Shown in pieces: positions 44,190 to 52,902 of a stretch of 64,000 bases of DNA; the stretch's first letter is position 1; each line of letters begins with the position of its first letter. A program made the position numbers and the translations under genes. This DNA comes from Sinorhizobium meliloti 4H41 (GTDB lineage Bacteria > Pseudomonadota > Alphaproteobacteria > Rhizobiales > Rhizobiaceae). Location of the stretch: contig NZ_AQWP01000017.1 in assembly GCF_000375585.1 (NCBI RefSeq), positions 1-64,000 of the forward strand, written 5' to 3'. The notes beneath the pieces were generated by a model that worked only from the letters and a program-made list of their open reading frames with translations, made no database searches and was not told the DNA's origin.

Positions 44190-44297
44190 AAAGGGCCCCG
44201 CCCGGGGCGGCGGGGCCCAGTATTTTGTTCGTTATTATTGAGGAGCGCGTGGATCCGTAGGGGCTTTGCGGAGAGGGAACTTGATTCCACGCGGTCC
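44190..44297 (-). ncRNA. Candidate stress-regulated small RNA
   Basis: A minus-strand GGAAC-N18-TT (44330-44306) predicts transcription from near 44297. The GC-rich hairpin at 44193-44218 followed by TTTCC would end it near 44190, giving roughly 105 bases with no gene in the interval. CGCGTGGA near the 5' end can pair with TCCACGCG about 40 bases later. All of this is inference; an overlapping minus-strand frame from a GTG at 44290 is unconvincing. Confidence 0.35.
44193..44218 (+). terminator. Terminator of the SDR operon (possibly bidirectional)
   Basis: GGGCCCCGCC-CGGGGC-GGCGGGGCCC is a perfect 10-bp GC stem, followed on the plus strand by AGTATTTTGTTC. Confidence 0.75.
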
Positions 44298-44305
44298 GAC
44301 TATCA

Positions 44306-44330
44306 AACCGTGCAGCGATGCGTTTGTTCC
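44306..44330 (-). promoter_or_regulatory. Candidate EcfG promoter pointing into an apparently gene-free region
   Basis: Minus-strand GGAAC (44330-44326), 18 bases, TT (44307-44306, in GGTTT). No protein gene follows on that strand before the SDR gene end; see the small RNA candidate. Confidence 0.4.
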
Positions 44331-44463
44331 CTTCGCACCGGATAATGTTGTCGCGTCCGCATTTTCCCGGACGATACCGCCGACGAGGGCAAGCGATGGC
44401 GGCGAATGAATCGTTAACCATCTAGCCGATAGAGGTGGCTGGTGATGAACGTGGGGTGATTCG

Positions 44464-44766
44464 ATGGCAGCTGAGTTTGGTGAACGAGCCATGGTCCGGG
44501 GCGGCGAAGTGGTCGCGTTTCCTTTGGCGGCACGCGCAGGCGATGTCGAGCGCTGCGCACGCGAACTCGATCTGATACACGGGCCCGCTGCCGTCCACTA
44601 CTGGAAGAGCGAGTGCCGAAAGCTCGCCGAGCAGCTTTCCGCACTGGGTCTACGGGAGGACGATATACGAAACGAGGTCCTCGCGTTCCAGGCGGAAGTC
44701 CAGATTGCTATCGCCGAACGCTATCAGGAGCCTGCGGCCCGGAACCGCTCCGACAGCCGCCCATGA
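44464..44766 (+). CDS. DUF6074 family protein
   Basis: 100 aa. VVAFPLAARAGDVERCARELDLIHGPAAVHYWKSECRKLAEQLSALGLREDDIRNEVLAFQAEVQIAIAERY fits DUF6074, a small family of rhizobia and their phages: a VxAFPL start, a conserved HGxAAxxYW core and a terminal helix. Function unknown. The ATG at 44464 follows GGGGTGATTCG. Convergent with the DUF982 gene 4. Confidence 0.7.
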   Translation: MAAEFGERAMVRGGEVVAFPLAARAGDVERCARELDLIHGPAAVHYWKSECRKLAEQLSALGLREDDIRNEVLAFQAEVQIAIAERYQEPAARNRSDSRP

Positions 44767-44795
44767 TGCCTCGATCTTTGTAACGCCGGATTAAA

Positions 44796-45056
44796 TCACC
44801 CGGTCCAGCTGTGTACGCTGAACTGCGCTTCCTCGGCGGCCTTGATGAAGGCGGCACGTGCGACATCGGGCTCGTCATCGCCGTCGATCACGCGCTCGCA
44901 TGCTGCAAAGGCCTCGCGCTTTGCGTCTCCGTCGGCAACCGGCCAGTGATTTTTGAGGCAAAGAAAAGCGTCGCGGGTGCTCTGTACCCGTAAGACGCGG
45001 TTCTCACCGGCCTCGAGAATCACCGCCTCGCTCCAGAGGCGATCCTGCGTCAGCAT
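44796..45056 (-). CDS. DUF982 protein 4
   Basis: 86 aa; VQSTRDAFLCLKNHWPVADGDAKREAFAACERVIDGDDEPDVARAAFIKAAEEAQFSVHSW shares the core of the three tandem copies at 41.4-42.2 kb, with a closer match to copy 1 at the C terminus. Its start overlaps the CBS stop by seven bases, so it is the third gene of a minus-strand operon. Confidence 0.8.
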   Translation of the reverse strand: MLTQDRLWSEAVILEAGENRVLRVQSTRDAFLCLKNHWPVADGDAKREAFAACERVIDGDDEPDVARAAFIKAAEEAQFSVHSWTG

Positions 45057-45526
45057 GTCGACATTCCTTCAAGTTGGTTATCGACGGGCGCGGGCCGGTT
45101 GATTCCCTCGAGAACGAGACCGCCGAGTTCCGGATTGACCCGGCTGATGTCCGCAAGAGCCACGATACCGGCCGCGTGTCGCTTCCCGTTGACGACGACG
45201 AGGCGCCGGATGCGCAGGTCGTGCATTTTCTGGGCGGCAAGCAGGAGGCTGTCGTCCTCCTCGCAGGATTCGGCAGCGACTGTCATGAACTCGAACACGG
45301 CCGTGGAACTGGACAGCCCCTGCGCGACAACGGAGGTAACGATATCCCGATCGGTGACGATCCCGAGGATCGTTCCGACACCCGGCGTTTCCACCGGCAC
45401 CGCGCCCACCCCTGTCTCGGCCATGAGCCGGGCGACGGACTGCGCCGTATCGGTGGGAGAAACGGTGAAAACCTGCCGAGACATTACGTCCCGCACACGG
45501 ACCATCTTGTCCTCATGGCCGGCCAT
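45050..45526 (-). CDS. CBS domain protein
   Basis: 158 aa, two CBS motifs: VRDVMSRQVFTVSPTDTAQSVARLMAETGVGAVPVETPGVGTILGIVTDRDIVT (residues ~10-63) and VFEFMTVAAESCEEDDSLLLAAQKMHDLRIRRLVVVNGKRHAAGIVALADI. Paralogue of the CBS protein at 15357-15797. GGAG eight bases before 45526 sets the start. Probably binds adenylate nucleotides. Overlaps the end of the upstream small gene by 14 bases. Confidence 0.88.
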   Translation of the reverse strand: MAGHEDKMVRVRDVMSRQVFTVSPTDTAQSVARLMAETGVGAVPVETPGVGTILGIVTDRDIVTSVVAQGLSSSTAVFEFMTVAAESCEEDDSLLLAAQKMHDLRIRRLVVVNGKRHAAGIVALADISRVNPELGGLVLEGINRPAPVDNQLEGMSTC

Positions 45527-45716
45527 CGATGAGGCTCCTCCCATTGATCGAGGCCGGAACTGCCACCTCATCTGCGGTCGACTTCTTTGGAGTGAGGTCG
45601 ACACGGTAAGGGCCAATGACCTGAGGTTGCCAGGTATTCCGCCCGGATTTCTTCGGATTTGGATTTTCAGGCGGCCGGGCAAAGTTCGGACGCTTCTGCT
45701 TCAGTCGAACGCGCAC
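45513..45716 (-). CDS. Small basic/proline-rich protein (GTG start)
   Basis: 67 aa reading VRVRLKQKRPNFARPPENPN at the N terminus and ending SINGRSLIDGRP. Not recognised; basic, Pro/Asn-rich N-terminal half. GGGAG six bases before the GTG at 45716, a consensus EcfG-like promoter about 58 bases upstream and a coupled overlap with the CBS gene support it. A longer reading upstream crosses the promoter and is rejected. Confidence 0.5.
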   Translation of the reverse strand: MRVRLKQKRPNFARPPENPNPKKSGRNTWQPQVIGPYRVDLTPKKSTADEVAVPASINGRSLIDGRP

Positions 45717-45773
45717 GATACGCTCCCTTCTCTTGCGTGGACATGCGGGGGCTGAAAACGCAGCCTTTCGATT

Positions 45774-45798
45774 AACGCACGAAGGTAGAAGGGGTTCC
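45774..45798 (-). promoter_or_regulatory. Candidate EcfG promoter of the small-protein/CBS/DUF982 operon
   Basis: Minus-strand GGAAC (45798-45794), 16 bases, CGTT (45777-45774). Consensus match; first gene starts at 45716. Confidence 0.6.
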
Positions 45799-45822
45799 GG
45801 TTTAATTGCCCCGGCAGGCGTC

Positions 45823-46086
45823 TCAAGGCGGCTCAGGGTCCAGATCCGTCCGGTCCCTCGCATCCTGCAGGATGGAAGCGATTTCCGACGTCATCGCGTT
45901 CTGCCTGGCAAAGGCTTCCGAGGGTACGACGCCGGGATCTTCCTCATGATCCTGAACGATCGGGACCTCTTCCAGGGCGCGGTTGACTTCCGCCCAGACG
46001 TCCTTGTGGCGGTAAAGCGCGGATAGAACGGCAACGAGGATTTCTCTGTGCGCCGCCAGGCGAAACTCGATGCTTTGATTTTCCAT
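45823..46086 (-). CDS. Hypothetical protein
   Basis: 87 aa, not recognised. Alpha-helical: FRLAAHREILVAVLSALYRHKDVWAEVNRALEEVP then an acidic loop and SEAFARQNAMTSEIASILQDARDRT. No signal or membrane span. GAGGG lies seven to eight bases before the ATG. No EcfG-like site found upstream. Confidence 0.6.
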   Translation of the reverse strand: MENQSIEFRLAAHREILVAVLSALYRHKDVWAEVNRALEEVPIVQDHEEDPGVVPSEAFARQNAMTSEIASILQDARDRTDLDPEPP

Positions 46087-46105
46087 CTATCGCCCTCAAC
46101 GGCTT

Positions 46106-46129
46106 GCGTGGCGGCGCATACCGCCACGC
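46106..46129 (-). terminator. Hairpin between the DUF1236 and 87-aa genes
   Basis: GCGTGGCGG-CGCATA-CCGCCACGC, a perfect nine-base stem about 90 bp beyond the DUF1236 stop. No T-run. Confidence 0.4.
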
Positions 46130-46218
46130 TCGTGATTCAGGGACAGGAGCCGCACGAAGCAGACTTGCGCATGCATGCTGCGCACCTCCAGCGCCGCGTC
46201 TCCGTCAGAGGCGCAATG

Positions 46219-46500
46219 CTACTCCAAGACTTCCACGACCGTGTGCGTCTTCGGATTTACCACGACGCGCTTTTCGTTGACGATCGCATAGGCAAAATCG
46301 GGCTGGTCCGGGATCGTGTGGATCTCCACTGTTTCCGGAATCGGTTGCCCGACGACAATCTCGCCTTCATAGGTGATAGAAGGCGTGTTCTGCTCCATCA
46401 CATAGGTTCTCACTTCGCCCGGCAGGACGACTGTCGTCTGCGCGACGGCCGATGAACCGATCAAAAGCAGTGCGGCAGTCATAGATGCAAATCTCTTCAT
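46219..46500 (-). CDS. DUF1236 domain protein, secreted
   Basis: 93 aa. Signal peptide (RFASMTAALLLIGSSAVAQ, cut near residue 20), then the DUF1236 domain: VVGQPIPETVEIHTIPDQPDFAYAIVNEKRVVVNPKTHTVVEVLE. Probably periplasmic; function unknown. Ideal AAGGAG before the ATG. Divergent from the sigma-factor gene. Confidence 0.85.
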   Translation of the reverse strand: MKRFASMTAALLLIGSSAVAQTTVVLPGEVRTYVMEQNTPSITYEGEIVVGQPIPETVEIHTIPDQPDFAYAIVNEKRVVVNPKTHTVVEVLE

Positions 46501-46542
46501 GGCGTTCTCCTTCCACTCAACTGAATGTCCCTAGACCACTCA

Positions 46543-46567
46543 AACTGGTAATGTCGCTTTTGGTTCC
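46543..46567 (-). promoter_or_regulatory. Candidate EcfG promoter of the DUF1236 gene
   Basis: Minus-strand GGAAC (46567-46563), 18 bases, TT (46544-46543, in AGTTT). ATG at 46500. Confidence 0.55.
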
Positions 46568-46657
46568 CGTGGTCGAGCGGTGGAGATCTCTCCCGGTGTA
46601 CGGCCGCGCGATCAGATGCCGCATTGAGCGTGTCGGGGAAATATCCCCCGGCTCTCA

Positions 46658-46682
46658 GGAACCAAAGGGCCGGAAAGGCATT
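46658..46682 (+). promoter_or_regulatory. Candidate EcfG promoter of the sigma-factor gene (autoregulation)
   Basis: GGAAC (46658-46662), 18 bases, TT (46681-46682). The sigma-factor ATG is at 46733, about 43 bases after the expected start of transcription. Confidence 0.5.
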
Positions 46683-46732
46683 TCCCAACGTCACCTAGAG
46701 AAATCTTCATAGGCAGAAGGGCAATATTCGAC

Positions 46733-47254
46733 ATGCCTGCTATCGGCGGTCACGCATCGCAACAATCACCGCTGCTTGAGGAGCAAGTCGTCGATCTGAT
46801 TCCCGCTCTGCGGGCGTTCGCTCGAACGTTCACGTCAGCGTCGTTCGAGGCCGACGACCTCGTTCAGGAGACATTGTTCCGGGCGTTGAGAAGCATCGAG
46901 CAGTTCGAGCCCGGTACGAGCCTCAAGTCCTGGCTGTTCACGATCATGCGAAATGCATTTCGTACCCAGTACAAGATCCGCACGCGGGAAAGCCCGGGGA
47001 GCACCAATTGCGCCGAATTGCCGATTCCAACGGCGCCGTCGCAGGAGTGGTCCGTCCTCAACGGCGAGCTGCGCAGCGCGCTTGGGGCTCTTTCACCGGA
47101 GCACCGCGAGGTCCTCGTTCTCGTTGCCGGATTCGGCATGAGCTATAAGGAAGCCGCTGACATATGTGACTGCGCGATCGGTACGATCAAGAGCCGGCTC
47201 AGCCGGGCACGTGACGAACTGACGGCGCAAATGCACGGCAATCCGCTGAACTGA
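46733..47254 (+). CDS. ECF RNA polymerase sigma factor, EcfG (ECF15)-like
   Basis: 173 aa. Region 2: LIPALRAFARTFTSASFEADDLVQETLFRALRSIEQFEPGTSLKSWLFTIMRNAF (residues ~23-77), very close to the EcfG/RpoE2 pattern. Region 4: LGALSPEHREVLVLVAGFGMSYKEAADICDCAIGTIKSRLSRARDEL (residues ~108-160). No extra C-terminal domain. EcfG factors drive the alphaproteobacterial general stress response and are held by NepR, released by PhyR. No PhyR gene is next to it, but a NepR-like frame is convergent at 47293-47451. A rhizobium often has more than one EcfG paralogue, so this may be a secondary copy. Confidence 0.85.
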   Translation: MPAIGGHASQQSPLLEEQVVDLIPALRAFARTFTSASFEADDLVQETLFRALRSIEQFEPGTSLKSWLFTIMRNAFRTQYKIRTRESPGSTNCAELPIPTAPSQEWSVLNGELRSALGALSPEHREVLVLVAGFGMSYKEAADICDCAIGTIKSRLSRARDELTAQMHGNPLN

Positions 47255-47292
47255 GCGGACGAGCGGCTCAACGAGAGCAAACCGGCTTCCGG

Positions 47293-47451
47293 TCAGCGCT
47301 TCCGCTCGTCAAGGGCCTTTTGCAACTCCCGCGCCAGCTCGAGAAGTCGCTCCGGGACTGCTTCCTTGCGCATCTTCTGGACGAGCGACGCAATCCGCTC
47401 ATCAACGGCTTTTTCCGCGTCCGCATCCGCGGAAACCCTGCTATCGTCCAT
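47293..47451 (-). CDS. NepR-like anti-sigma factor (52 aa)
   Basis: 52 aa: after MDDSRVSADADAEKAVDE comes RIASLVQKMRKEAVPERLLE and then LARELQKALDERKR. The I-x(3)-[LM]-...-E-x-V-P-E-R-x-x-x-L-x-x-x-L pattern is that of NepR proteins, which sequester EcfG sigma factors; NepR typically has EPVP where this has EAVP. AGGA about eight bases before the ATG at 47451. It ends 39 bp from the sigma gene end, convergent. A longer open frame on the same strand in another phase covers this interval but has no homology or RBS. Confidence 0.65.
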   Translation of the reverse strand: MDDSRVSADADAEKAVDERIASLVQKMRKEAVPERLLELARELQKALDERKR

Positions 47452-47664
47452 TCGCCCGTCCTTAACCACGACCCGGATCCTGCTACAGAATATTGTTCCC
47501 GCTCGGCGCTGTACATCATCAAAACGGCGGGCGTGAAAGGGCTACAGCCATGGTGAGCTGAAACATTCTTCCGACCGTGAGGGCAAACCGGGAACTTTAT
47601 ACCTCGGCCCGAATACCGTTTACCGACGCGTTCCGCAAGCGCAATGCGCTTTCAGCATGCGCGG

Positions 47665-47853
47665 TTACTTGTCCGAGACGTGTTCCTTCTTTCCCTTGCG
47701 CTTGGTCGATGCCATTTCCTCGAGTTCCTTCTCGGTCATTGACTCTTCCATGCCCCTGGAGGCGCCCTTGAGTTCGCTCTTCTTCTTTTCGCCTCGTTTG
47801 GCGGCAAGGGCCGCGCCGGCAGCCTTCTGCTGCGCCTTCGATTTTGCAGGCAT
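47665..47853 (-). CDS. DUF3008 family protein
   Basis: 62 aa, very basic and Lys/Ala-rich: MPAKSKAQQKAAGAALAAKR then GEKKKSELKGASRGMEESMT and EKELEEMASTKRKGKKEHVS. This is the complete DUF3008 pattern. Possibly a small nucleic-acid-associated or disordered stress protein; function unknown. AAAGGAG before the ATG at 47853 sets the start. Confidence 0.85.
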   Translation of the reverse strand: MPAKSKAQQKAAGAALAAKRGEKKKSELKGASRGMEESMTEKELEEMASTKRKGKKEHVSDK

Positions 47854-47926
47854 GGCTCCTTTCTCCTTTCGGTGCATGGCACTCACCGCAATGCACGGAG
47901 TTCGCTCCCGCACGCGTCGCTGCCGG

Positions 47927-47951
47927 AACCGGCGAGACTCGATTATGTTCC
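47927..47951 (-). promoter_or_regulatory. Candidate EcfG promoter of the DUF3008 gene
   Basis: Minus-strand GGAAC (47951-47947), 18 bases, TT (47928-47927, in GGTT). ATG at 47853, leader about 65 bases. Confidence 0.5.
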
Positions 47952-48055
47952 GCCGCTCGAGCCAGCTTTACGGTTCAAGCGGAAACAATGACGGAAGCTC
48001 GGGGGTGCATGGCGGGACGGAAACGAAGGGGCTTTCCGACCCTCTCTCCTTCGCT

Positions 48056-49396
48056 CTATTCGTTGTCGATCTCGAGCTTCTTGCTGAAGACCAGCGCGAG
48101 GACCGTGCAAAGAGCGCCGGAGAGAAGATAGTAGCCCGCGAAGGCGAGCCCGAAGCGGCTGGTCAGCCCTAGTGCCACCAGCGGCGCAAAGCCTGCGCCG
48201 ATCAACCAGGACAGGTCCGAGGTGAGCGCCGCCCCCGTATAGCGGTACGCCTTGCCGAAGCGCGACGCGACGGCTCCGGCGGCTTGGCCGAAGGAGAGGC
48301 CGAGGATCGTGAAACCGACGATCACGAAGACGTCGCGACCGGTGGCGCCAGCCTGGAGCAGCATCGGGGCGACGAAGCTGAAAATCGCGATCAGGACCGC
48401 ACAAATTCCGAGGTGATTGCGCCGGCCGATGCGATCGGCAATCAGCCCGGAAGCGACGATGGCGAGGATGCCGCAGACCGCGCCGAGGAACTGCACCATC
48501 AGGAACGAACTTGCGCCGTGATCCGTGTAGATTTCCACCCAGCTGAGCGGAAATACGGTCACCAGATGGAAGAGAGCGAAGCTTGCAAGCGGGACGAAGG
48601 CGCCGATGAGGACGTTGCCTCCATTTGCCCTGAGCACTTCCGTGACCCGGGCCGCCTGAAGCTCGTGCATGTCGAGCAGCGTTCCGAATTCCTTCGTCAT
48701 GACGAGCCGCAGGCGCGTGAACAGCGCGACGACATTGATCGCAAAGGCTACGAAGAACGGGTAGCGCCAACCCCAGGCGAGGAAGTCCGCCTCGGAAATC
48801 GAAAGGAGAAAATAGGCGAAGAGGGCGCTGGCGAGCATGAAGCCAAGGGGCGCGCCGAGCTGCGGAATCATCGCGTACCAGCCGCGATGGTGCTGCGGCG
48901 CGTTCAGAGCGAGAAGCGAGGCGAGCCCGTCCCAGGCGCCGCCAAGCGCAAATCCCTGACCGAGGCGAAAGACGGCAAGCAGCGCGATGGACCAGGCGCC
49001 GAGCGTCTCATAGCCCGGCAGGAAGGCGATCGAGGCCGTCGAGCCGCCGAGGAGGAAAAGCGCGATCGTCAGCTTGACGCCTCGGCCGTAAGTGCGGTCG
49101 ATGGCCATGAAGACCAGCGAACCGACCGGCCTTGCAACGAAGGCAAGTGAAAAAATCGCGAAGGAGTAGAGCGTCGCCGTCAACCGATCCGGGGCGAAAG
49201 GAAAGAAGAGCTGCGGAAAGACGACCACCGAGGCGATGCCATAGACGAAGAAGTCGAAGAATTCCGCTGCCCGGCCGATAACCACGCCGATGGCGATATT
49301 GCCGGCAGATACGGAGGTGTCGTCGTGAATGCGCCGCGCGTCGCGCTCCATCGAAGAAGACGACGGTCCCAGGGACTGTTGCATTGCACTGCTCAT
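48056..49396 (-). CDS. MFS transporter, metabolite:proton symporter (MHS) type
   Basis: 446 aa, twelve spans. NIAIGVVIGRAAEFFDFFVYGIASVVVFPQLFFP at the N terminus is typical of the MHS subfamily (ShiA/ProP-like), as are ARPVGSLVFMAIDRTYGRGVKL (loop 2-3) and ADRIGRRNHLG (loop 8-9). Probably imports or exports a small organic acid or osmolyte. The gene is divergent from cyoABCD; the 298-bp space between 49397 and 49694 shows no clear regulatory motif to me. Confidence 0.88.
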   Translation of the reverse strand: MSSAMQQSLGPSSSSMERDARRIHDDTSVSAGNIAIGVVIGRAAEFFDFFVYGIASVVVFPQLFFPFAPDRLTATLYSFAIFSLAFVARPVGSLVFMAIDRTYGRGVKLTIALFLLGGSTASIAFLPGYETLGAWSIALLAVFRLGQGFALGGAWDGLASLLALNAPQHHRGWYAMIPQLGAPLGFMLASALFAYFLLSISEADFLAWGWRYPFFVAFAINVVALFTRLRLVMTKEFGTLLDMHELQAARVTEVLRANGGNVLIGAFVPLASFALFHLVTVFPLSWVEIYTDHGASSFLMVQFLGAVCGILAIVASGLIADRIGRRNHLGICAVLIAIFSFVAPMLLQAGATGRDVFVIVGFTILGLSFGQAAGAVASRFGKAYRYTGAALTSDLSWLIGAGFAPLVALGLTSRFGLAFAGYYLLSGALCTVLALVFSKKLEIDNE

Positions 49397-49694
49397 TAAA
49401 CGCCTCCCGCGCTCGCACGGGGGCTAGGAACATGCGGTGTTCCGCCGCACCCGCTCGTACTCTCAAGGTGAGAGCGCAAGGCCCCCTTGGAGGGATCTTG
49501 ACCAATCAACCGCTCATATCAAGGGGAGAAACGCGAAATATTGCGTTTCACGTCCTCACTACCTGCAAGCGGCGGAAGATGCTGCGCCGCAAAACGACTG
49601 CGGCGGATTGCTGCAGTGCGACCATCGACCTCATACCTTTCCCATCCACTCTACTTTAGTCGCAGAGCCGTCGAAACAAATAGAGCTTCGAGCC

Positions 49695-50855
49695 GTGCCA
49701 GAACTGTTGAAGTTTTCCCGCCGCCTCGCCGTTTTGCCGCTGTTCTTCGTGATGGCGGGATGCGACATGGTGGTGATGTCGCCGTCCGGCGATATCGCTG
49801 CGCAGCAACGCGATCTGATCGTCATATCGACGATCCTTATGCTGCTGATCATCGTCCCGGTCGTTTTCCTGACGCTTTTCTTCGCCTGGCGGTATCGCCG
49901 GTCCAACACCAGCGCCACCTACGATCCGGAGTGGCACCACTCGACGGCGCTCGAGGTGGTGATCTGGTCGGCACCGCTTGCGATCATCATCGCGCTCGGG
50001 GCGATCACCTGGATCAGCACGCACAAGCTCGACCCCTATCGGCCGCTCGACCGGCTGGATGCGGAAAGGGCGATACCCGCGGACGCCAGACCGCTGACCG
50101 TCGAGGTCGTGGCGCTCGACTGGAAATGGCTGTTCTTCTATCCCGACCTCGGGGTCGCGACCGTCAACGAGCTCGCAGCCCCCGTCGACGTTCCGATCCA
50201 CTTCAAGATCACCGCTTCCTCGGTGATGAACTCCTTCTATATTCCGGCCCTTGCCGGCCAGATCTATGCGATGCCGGGCATGGAAACGAAGCTCCACGCG
50301 GTGATCAACAAGCCGGGCGAATACGAAGGCTTCTCGGCCAATTACAGTGGCGACGGCTTCTCCCACATGCGTTTCAAGTTCCACGGGCTCGACCGGCAGG
50401 GCTTCGACGATTGGGTGGCGCGGGTGAAGGCGCAGGGGACCGCGCTCAACCGCGACGCCTATCTGAAGCTCGAAAAGCCGAGCGAAAGGGAGCCGGTCCG
50501 CTATTACGCCGCGGTCGAGGACGGCTTGTATCGGGCAATCCTCAACCTATGCGTCGCACCCGGCAAGATGTGCATGGAGGAGATGATGCACATCGACATG
50601 ATGGGGGGCGCCGGCAAGGAGAGCGCCGAGAACCGGAAAAAGCTGGAATACGACAACAGGCATTCCCTTGCGGAAGGAGCGCCGGCCGCAACGCACCCGG
50701 CAACGGGCACACCTGCGCGCAGCCAGCAGGAGCCGCAGGGCACCGGAGAAGAGGAGCCGATGCAGCACGATATGCCCATGGGGGGACACGAGGGACACTC
50801 GATGCCGGGCATGAACCATGAGAGCGATCCGGCACCGCCGCAGCTCAACCATTGA
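49695..50855 (+). CDS. cyoA: Cytochrome o ubiquinol oxidase subunit II with His/Met-rich tail
   Basis: 386 aa if the GTG at 49695 is used, which yields a lipoprotein signal with lipobox FVMAGC (Cys23); no good RBS is seen and the start is uncertain. Two membrane spans (residues ~43-65, ~90-112) precede the cupredoxin domain. [40 protein letters not shown] and [16 protein letters not shown] lack the CuA Cys/His ligands, so this is the quinol-type subunit. The last ~90 residues are an extra tail ending in [24 protein letters not shown] His/Met repeats, unusual for CyoA and possibly copper-binding. Confidence 0.9.
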   Translation: MPELLKFSRRLAVLPLFFVMAGCDMVVMSPSGDIAAQQRDLIVISTILMLLIIVPVVFLTLFFAWRYRRSNTSATYDPEWHHSTALEVVIWSAPLAIIIALGAITWISTHKLDPYRPLDRLDAERAIPADARPLTVEVVALDWKWLFFYPDLGVATVNELAAPVDVPIHFKITASSVMNSFYIPALAGQIYAMPGMETKLHAVINKPGEYEGFSANYSGDGFSHMRFKFHGLDRQGFDDWVARVKAQGTALNRDAYLKLEKPSEREPVRYYAAVEDGLYRAILNLCVAPGKMCMEEMMHIDMMGGAGKESAENRKKLEYDNRHSLAEGAPAATHPATGTPARSQQEPQGTGEEEPMQHDMPMGGHEGHSMPGMNHESDPAPPQLNH

Positions 50856-50892
50856 ACACGGCGCGTTGCGCCAACGATTGAACAGGTTTCCC

Positions 50893-52902
50893 ATGTTCTC
50901 CGATCCAGATTTTCTGAAGCTCATCTTCGGCCGGCTTACCCTCGACGCGATCCCTTATCACGAGCCGATCCTCGTCGTGACCTTTCTCGCGGTCGCGCTC
51001 GGGGGCATCGCGCTGATCGGGCTCATCACCTATTACCGCTTCTGGGGGACGCTCTGGCGCGACTGGCTGACGAGCGTCGACCACAAGAAGATCGGCATCA
51101 TGTACATCATCCTCGCGCTGGTGATGCTGCTGCGCGGATTTTCCGACGCGATCATGATGCGGCTGCAGCAGGCGATGGCCTTCGGCGGCTCGGAAGGCTA
51201 CCTGCCGCCGCATCATTATGACCAGGTCTTCACCGCACACGGGGTCATCATGATCTTCTTCATGGCGATGCCCTTCGTGACGGGGCTGATGAACTTCGTC
51301 GTGCCGCTGCAGATCGGCGCCCGCGACGTCTCCTTCCCCTTCCTCAACAATTTCAGCTTCTGGATGACGACGGCCGGCGCGATCATCATCATGCTCTCGC
51401 TCTTCGTCGGCGAGTTCGCGCGGACCGGATGGCTTGCCTATCCGCCGCTGTCGGGCGCGGACTACAGCCCCGGCGTCGGGGTCGACTATTACATCTGGGG
51501 CCTGCAGATCGCCGGCATCGGAACGACCCTGTCGGGGATAAACCTCATCGCCACCATCGTGAAGATGCGCGCCCCCGGGATGACGATGATGAAGATGCCG
51601 GTCTTCACCTGGACCTCGCTCTGCACCAACGTGCTGATCGTCGCCACCTTCCCGGTGCTGACCGCGACGCTGGCGCTGCTTACGCTCGATCGGTACGCCG
51701 GCACGAACTTCTTCACCAACGACCTCGGCGGCAATCCGATGATGTATGTCAACCTCATCTGGATCTGGGGCCATCCGGAGGTCTACATCCTCATCCTGCC
51801 GGCCTTCGGCATTTTCTCGGAAGTCGTCGCGACCTTCTGCGGCAAGCGGCTCTTCGGCTATGCCTCGATGGTCTATGCGACGGTCGTCATCACCATCCTC
51901 TCCTACATCGTCTGGCTGCACCACTTCTTCACCATGGGCTCGGGTGCGAGCGTCAATGCCTTCTTCGGAATCACGACGATGATCATCTCGATCCCGACCG
52001 GAGCGAAGATGTTCAACTGGCTCTTCACCATGTATCGCGGCCGCATCCGCTACGAGGTGCCGATGCTCTGGACCCTCGGTTTCATGGTGACCTTCGTGCT
52101 CGGCGGCATGACCGGCGTTCTGCTTGCCGTTCCGCCTGCCGATTTCGTGCTGCACAATTCGCTCTTCCTCATCGCCCACTTCCACAATGTCATCATAGGC
52201 GGCGTCGTCTTCGGGCTGATGGCAGGCGTCGTCTACTGGTTCCCGAAGGCGTTCGGATTCAGGCTCGATCCGTTCTGGGGCAAGATGTCCTTCTGGTTCT
52301 GGCTGACCGGCTTCTACTTCGCCTTCATGCCGCTCTACGTGCTCGGGCTCATGGGGGTTACGCGCCGCGTCAGCCAGTTCGAGGATCCCTCGCTGCAGAT
52401 CTGGTTCGTCATCGCGGCCTTCGGCGCCTTCCTGATCGCGCTCGGCATCCTGTCGATGCTGATCCAGCTCGTCGTCAGTTTCGTGCGGCGCGAAGAACTG
52501 CGCGACACGACCGGCGACCCCTGGGACGGGCGCACGCTCGAATGGTCGACCGCCTCGCCACCACCGGATTACAACTTCGCCTTCACCCCGCTCGTCCACG
52601 ATCAGGACTCCTGGTGGGACATGAAAAAGCGCGGCCACAGCCGGCCGCTTGCAGGCTTCAAGCCGATCCACATGCCGAAGAACACCGGCACAGGCGTCAT
52701 CCTCGGGGCGATCAGCGTCGTCTTCGCCTTCGCCATGGTCTGGTACATGTGGTGGCTGGTGATCCTCTCCTTCGTCGCCATGGTGGTGATCGCCGTCGGT
52801 CACACCTTCAACTATGACCGCGACTTCCACATTCCTGCAAACGTCGTCGCCGACACAGAGGGCAAGCGCACAGAAGTGCTTGCCGCCGAGGTGCAAGCAT
52901 GA
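50893..52902 (+). CDS. cyoB: Cytochrome o ubiquinol oxidase subunit I
   Basis: 669 aa, about fifteen spans. [17 protein letters not shown] has the low-spin haem His, [12 protein letters not shown] the CuB His and cross-linked Tyr, [11 protein letters not shown] the CuB His pair and [12 protein letters not shown] the haem ligands. Reduces O2 to water with ubiquinol as donor while pumping protons. The ATG at 50893 is the family start; upstream frame is open into cyoA end. Confidence 0.95.
   Translation: MFSDPDFLKLIFGRLTLDAIPYHEPILVVTFLAVALGGIALIGLITYYRFWGTLWRDWLTSVDHKKIGIMYIILALVMLLRGFSDAIMMRLQQAMAFGGSEGYLPPHHYDQVFTAHGVIMIFFMAMPFVTGLMNFVVPLQIGARDVSFPFLNNFSFWMTTAGAIIIMLSLFVGEFARTGWLAYPPLSGADYSPGVGVDYYIWGLQIAGIGTTLSGINLIATIVKMRAPGMTMMKMPVFTWTSLCTNVLIVATFPVLTATLALLTLDRYAGTNFFTNDLGGNPMMYVNLIWIWGHPEVYILILPAFGIFSEVVATFCGKRLFGYASMVYATVVITILSYIVWLHHFFTMGSGASVNAFFGITTMIISIPTGAKMFNWLFTMYRGRIRYEVPMLWTLGFMVTFVLGGMTGVLLAVPPADFVLHNSLFLIAHFHNVIIGGVVFGLMAGVVYWFPKAFGFRLDPFWGKMSFWFWLTGFYFAFMPLYVLGLMGVTRRVSQFEDPSLQIWFVIAAFGAFLIALGILSMLIQLVVSFVRREELRDTTGDPWDGRTLEWSTASPPPDYNFAFTPLVHDQDSWWDMKKRGHSRPLAGFKPIHMPKNTGTGVILGAISVVFAFAMVWYMWWLVILSFVAMVVIAVGHTFNYDRDFHIPANVVADTEGKRTEVLAAEVQA

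Noticed and set aside
44276..44310. Plus-strand GGAAC upstream of the DUF6074 gene
   Set aside because: No TT at the required spacing.
47495..47499. Minus-strand GGAAC upstream of the NepR-like gene
   Set aside because: The position 18-19 bases downstream is CC rather than TT, so the anti-sigma gene has no recognisable EcfG site.
47268..47522. 84-codon minus-strand frame covering the NepR-like gene in another phase
   Set aside because: Arg/Ser-rich shadow without RBS; the 52-codon frame in the alternative phase has RBS and family pattern.
49437..49694. Upstream in-frame extension of cyoA
   Set aside because: It would bury the lipoprotein signal (lipobox FVMAGC) behind ~86 unrelated residues.
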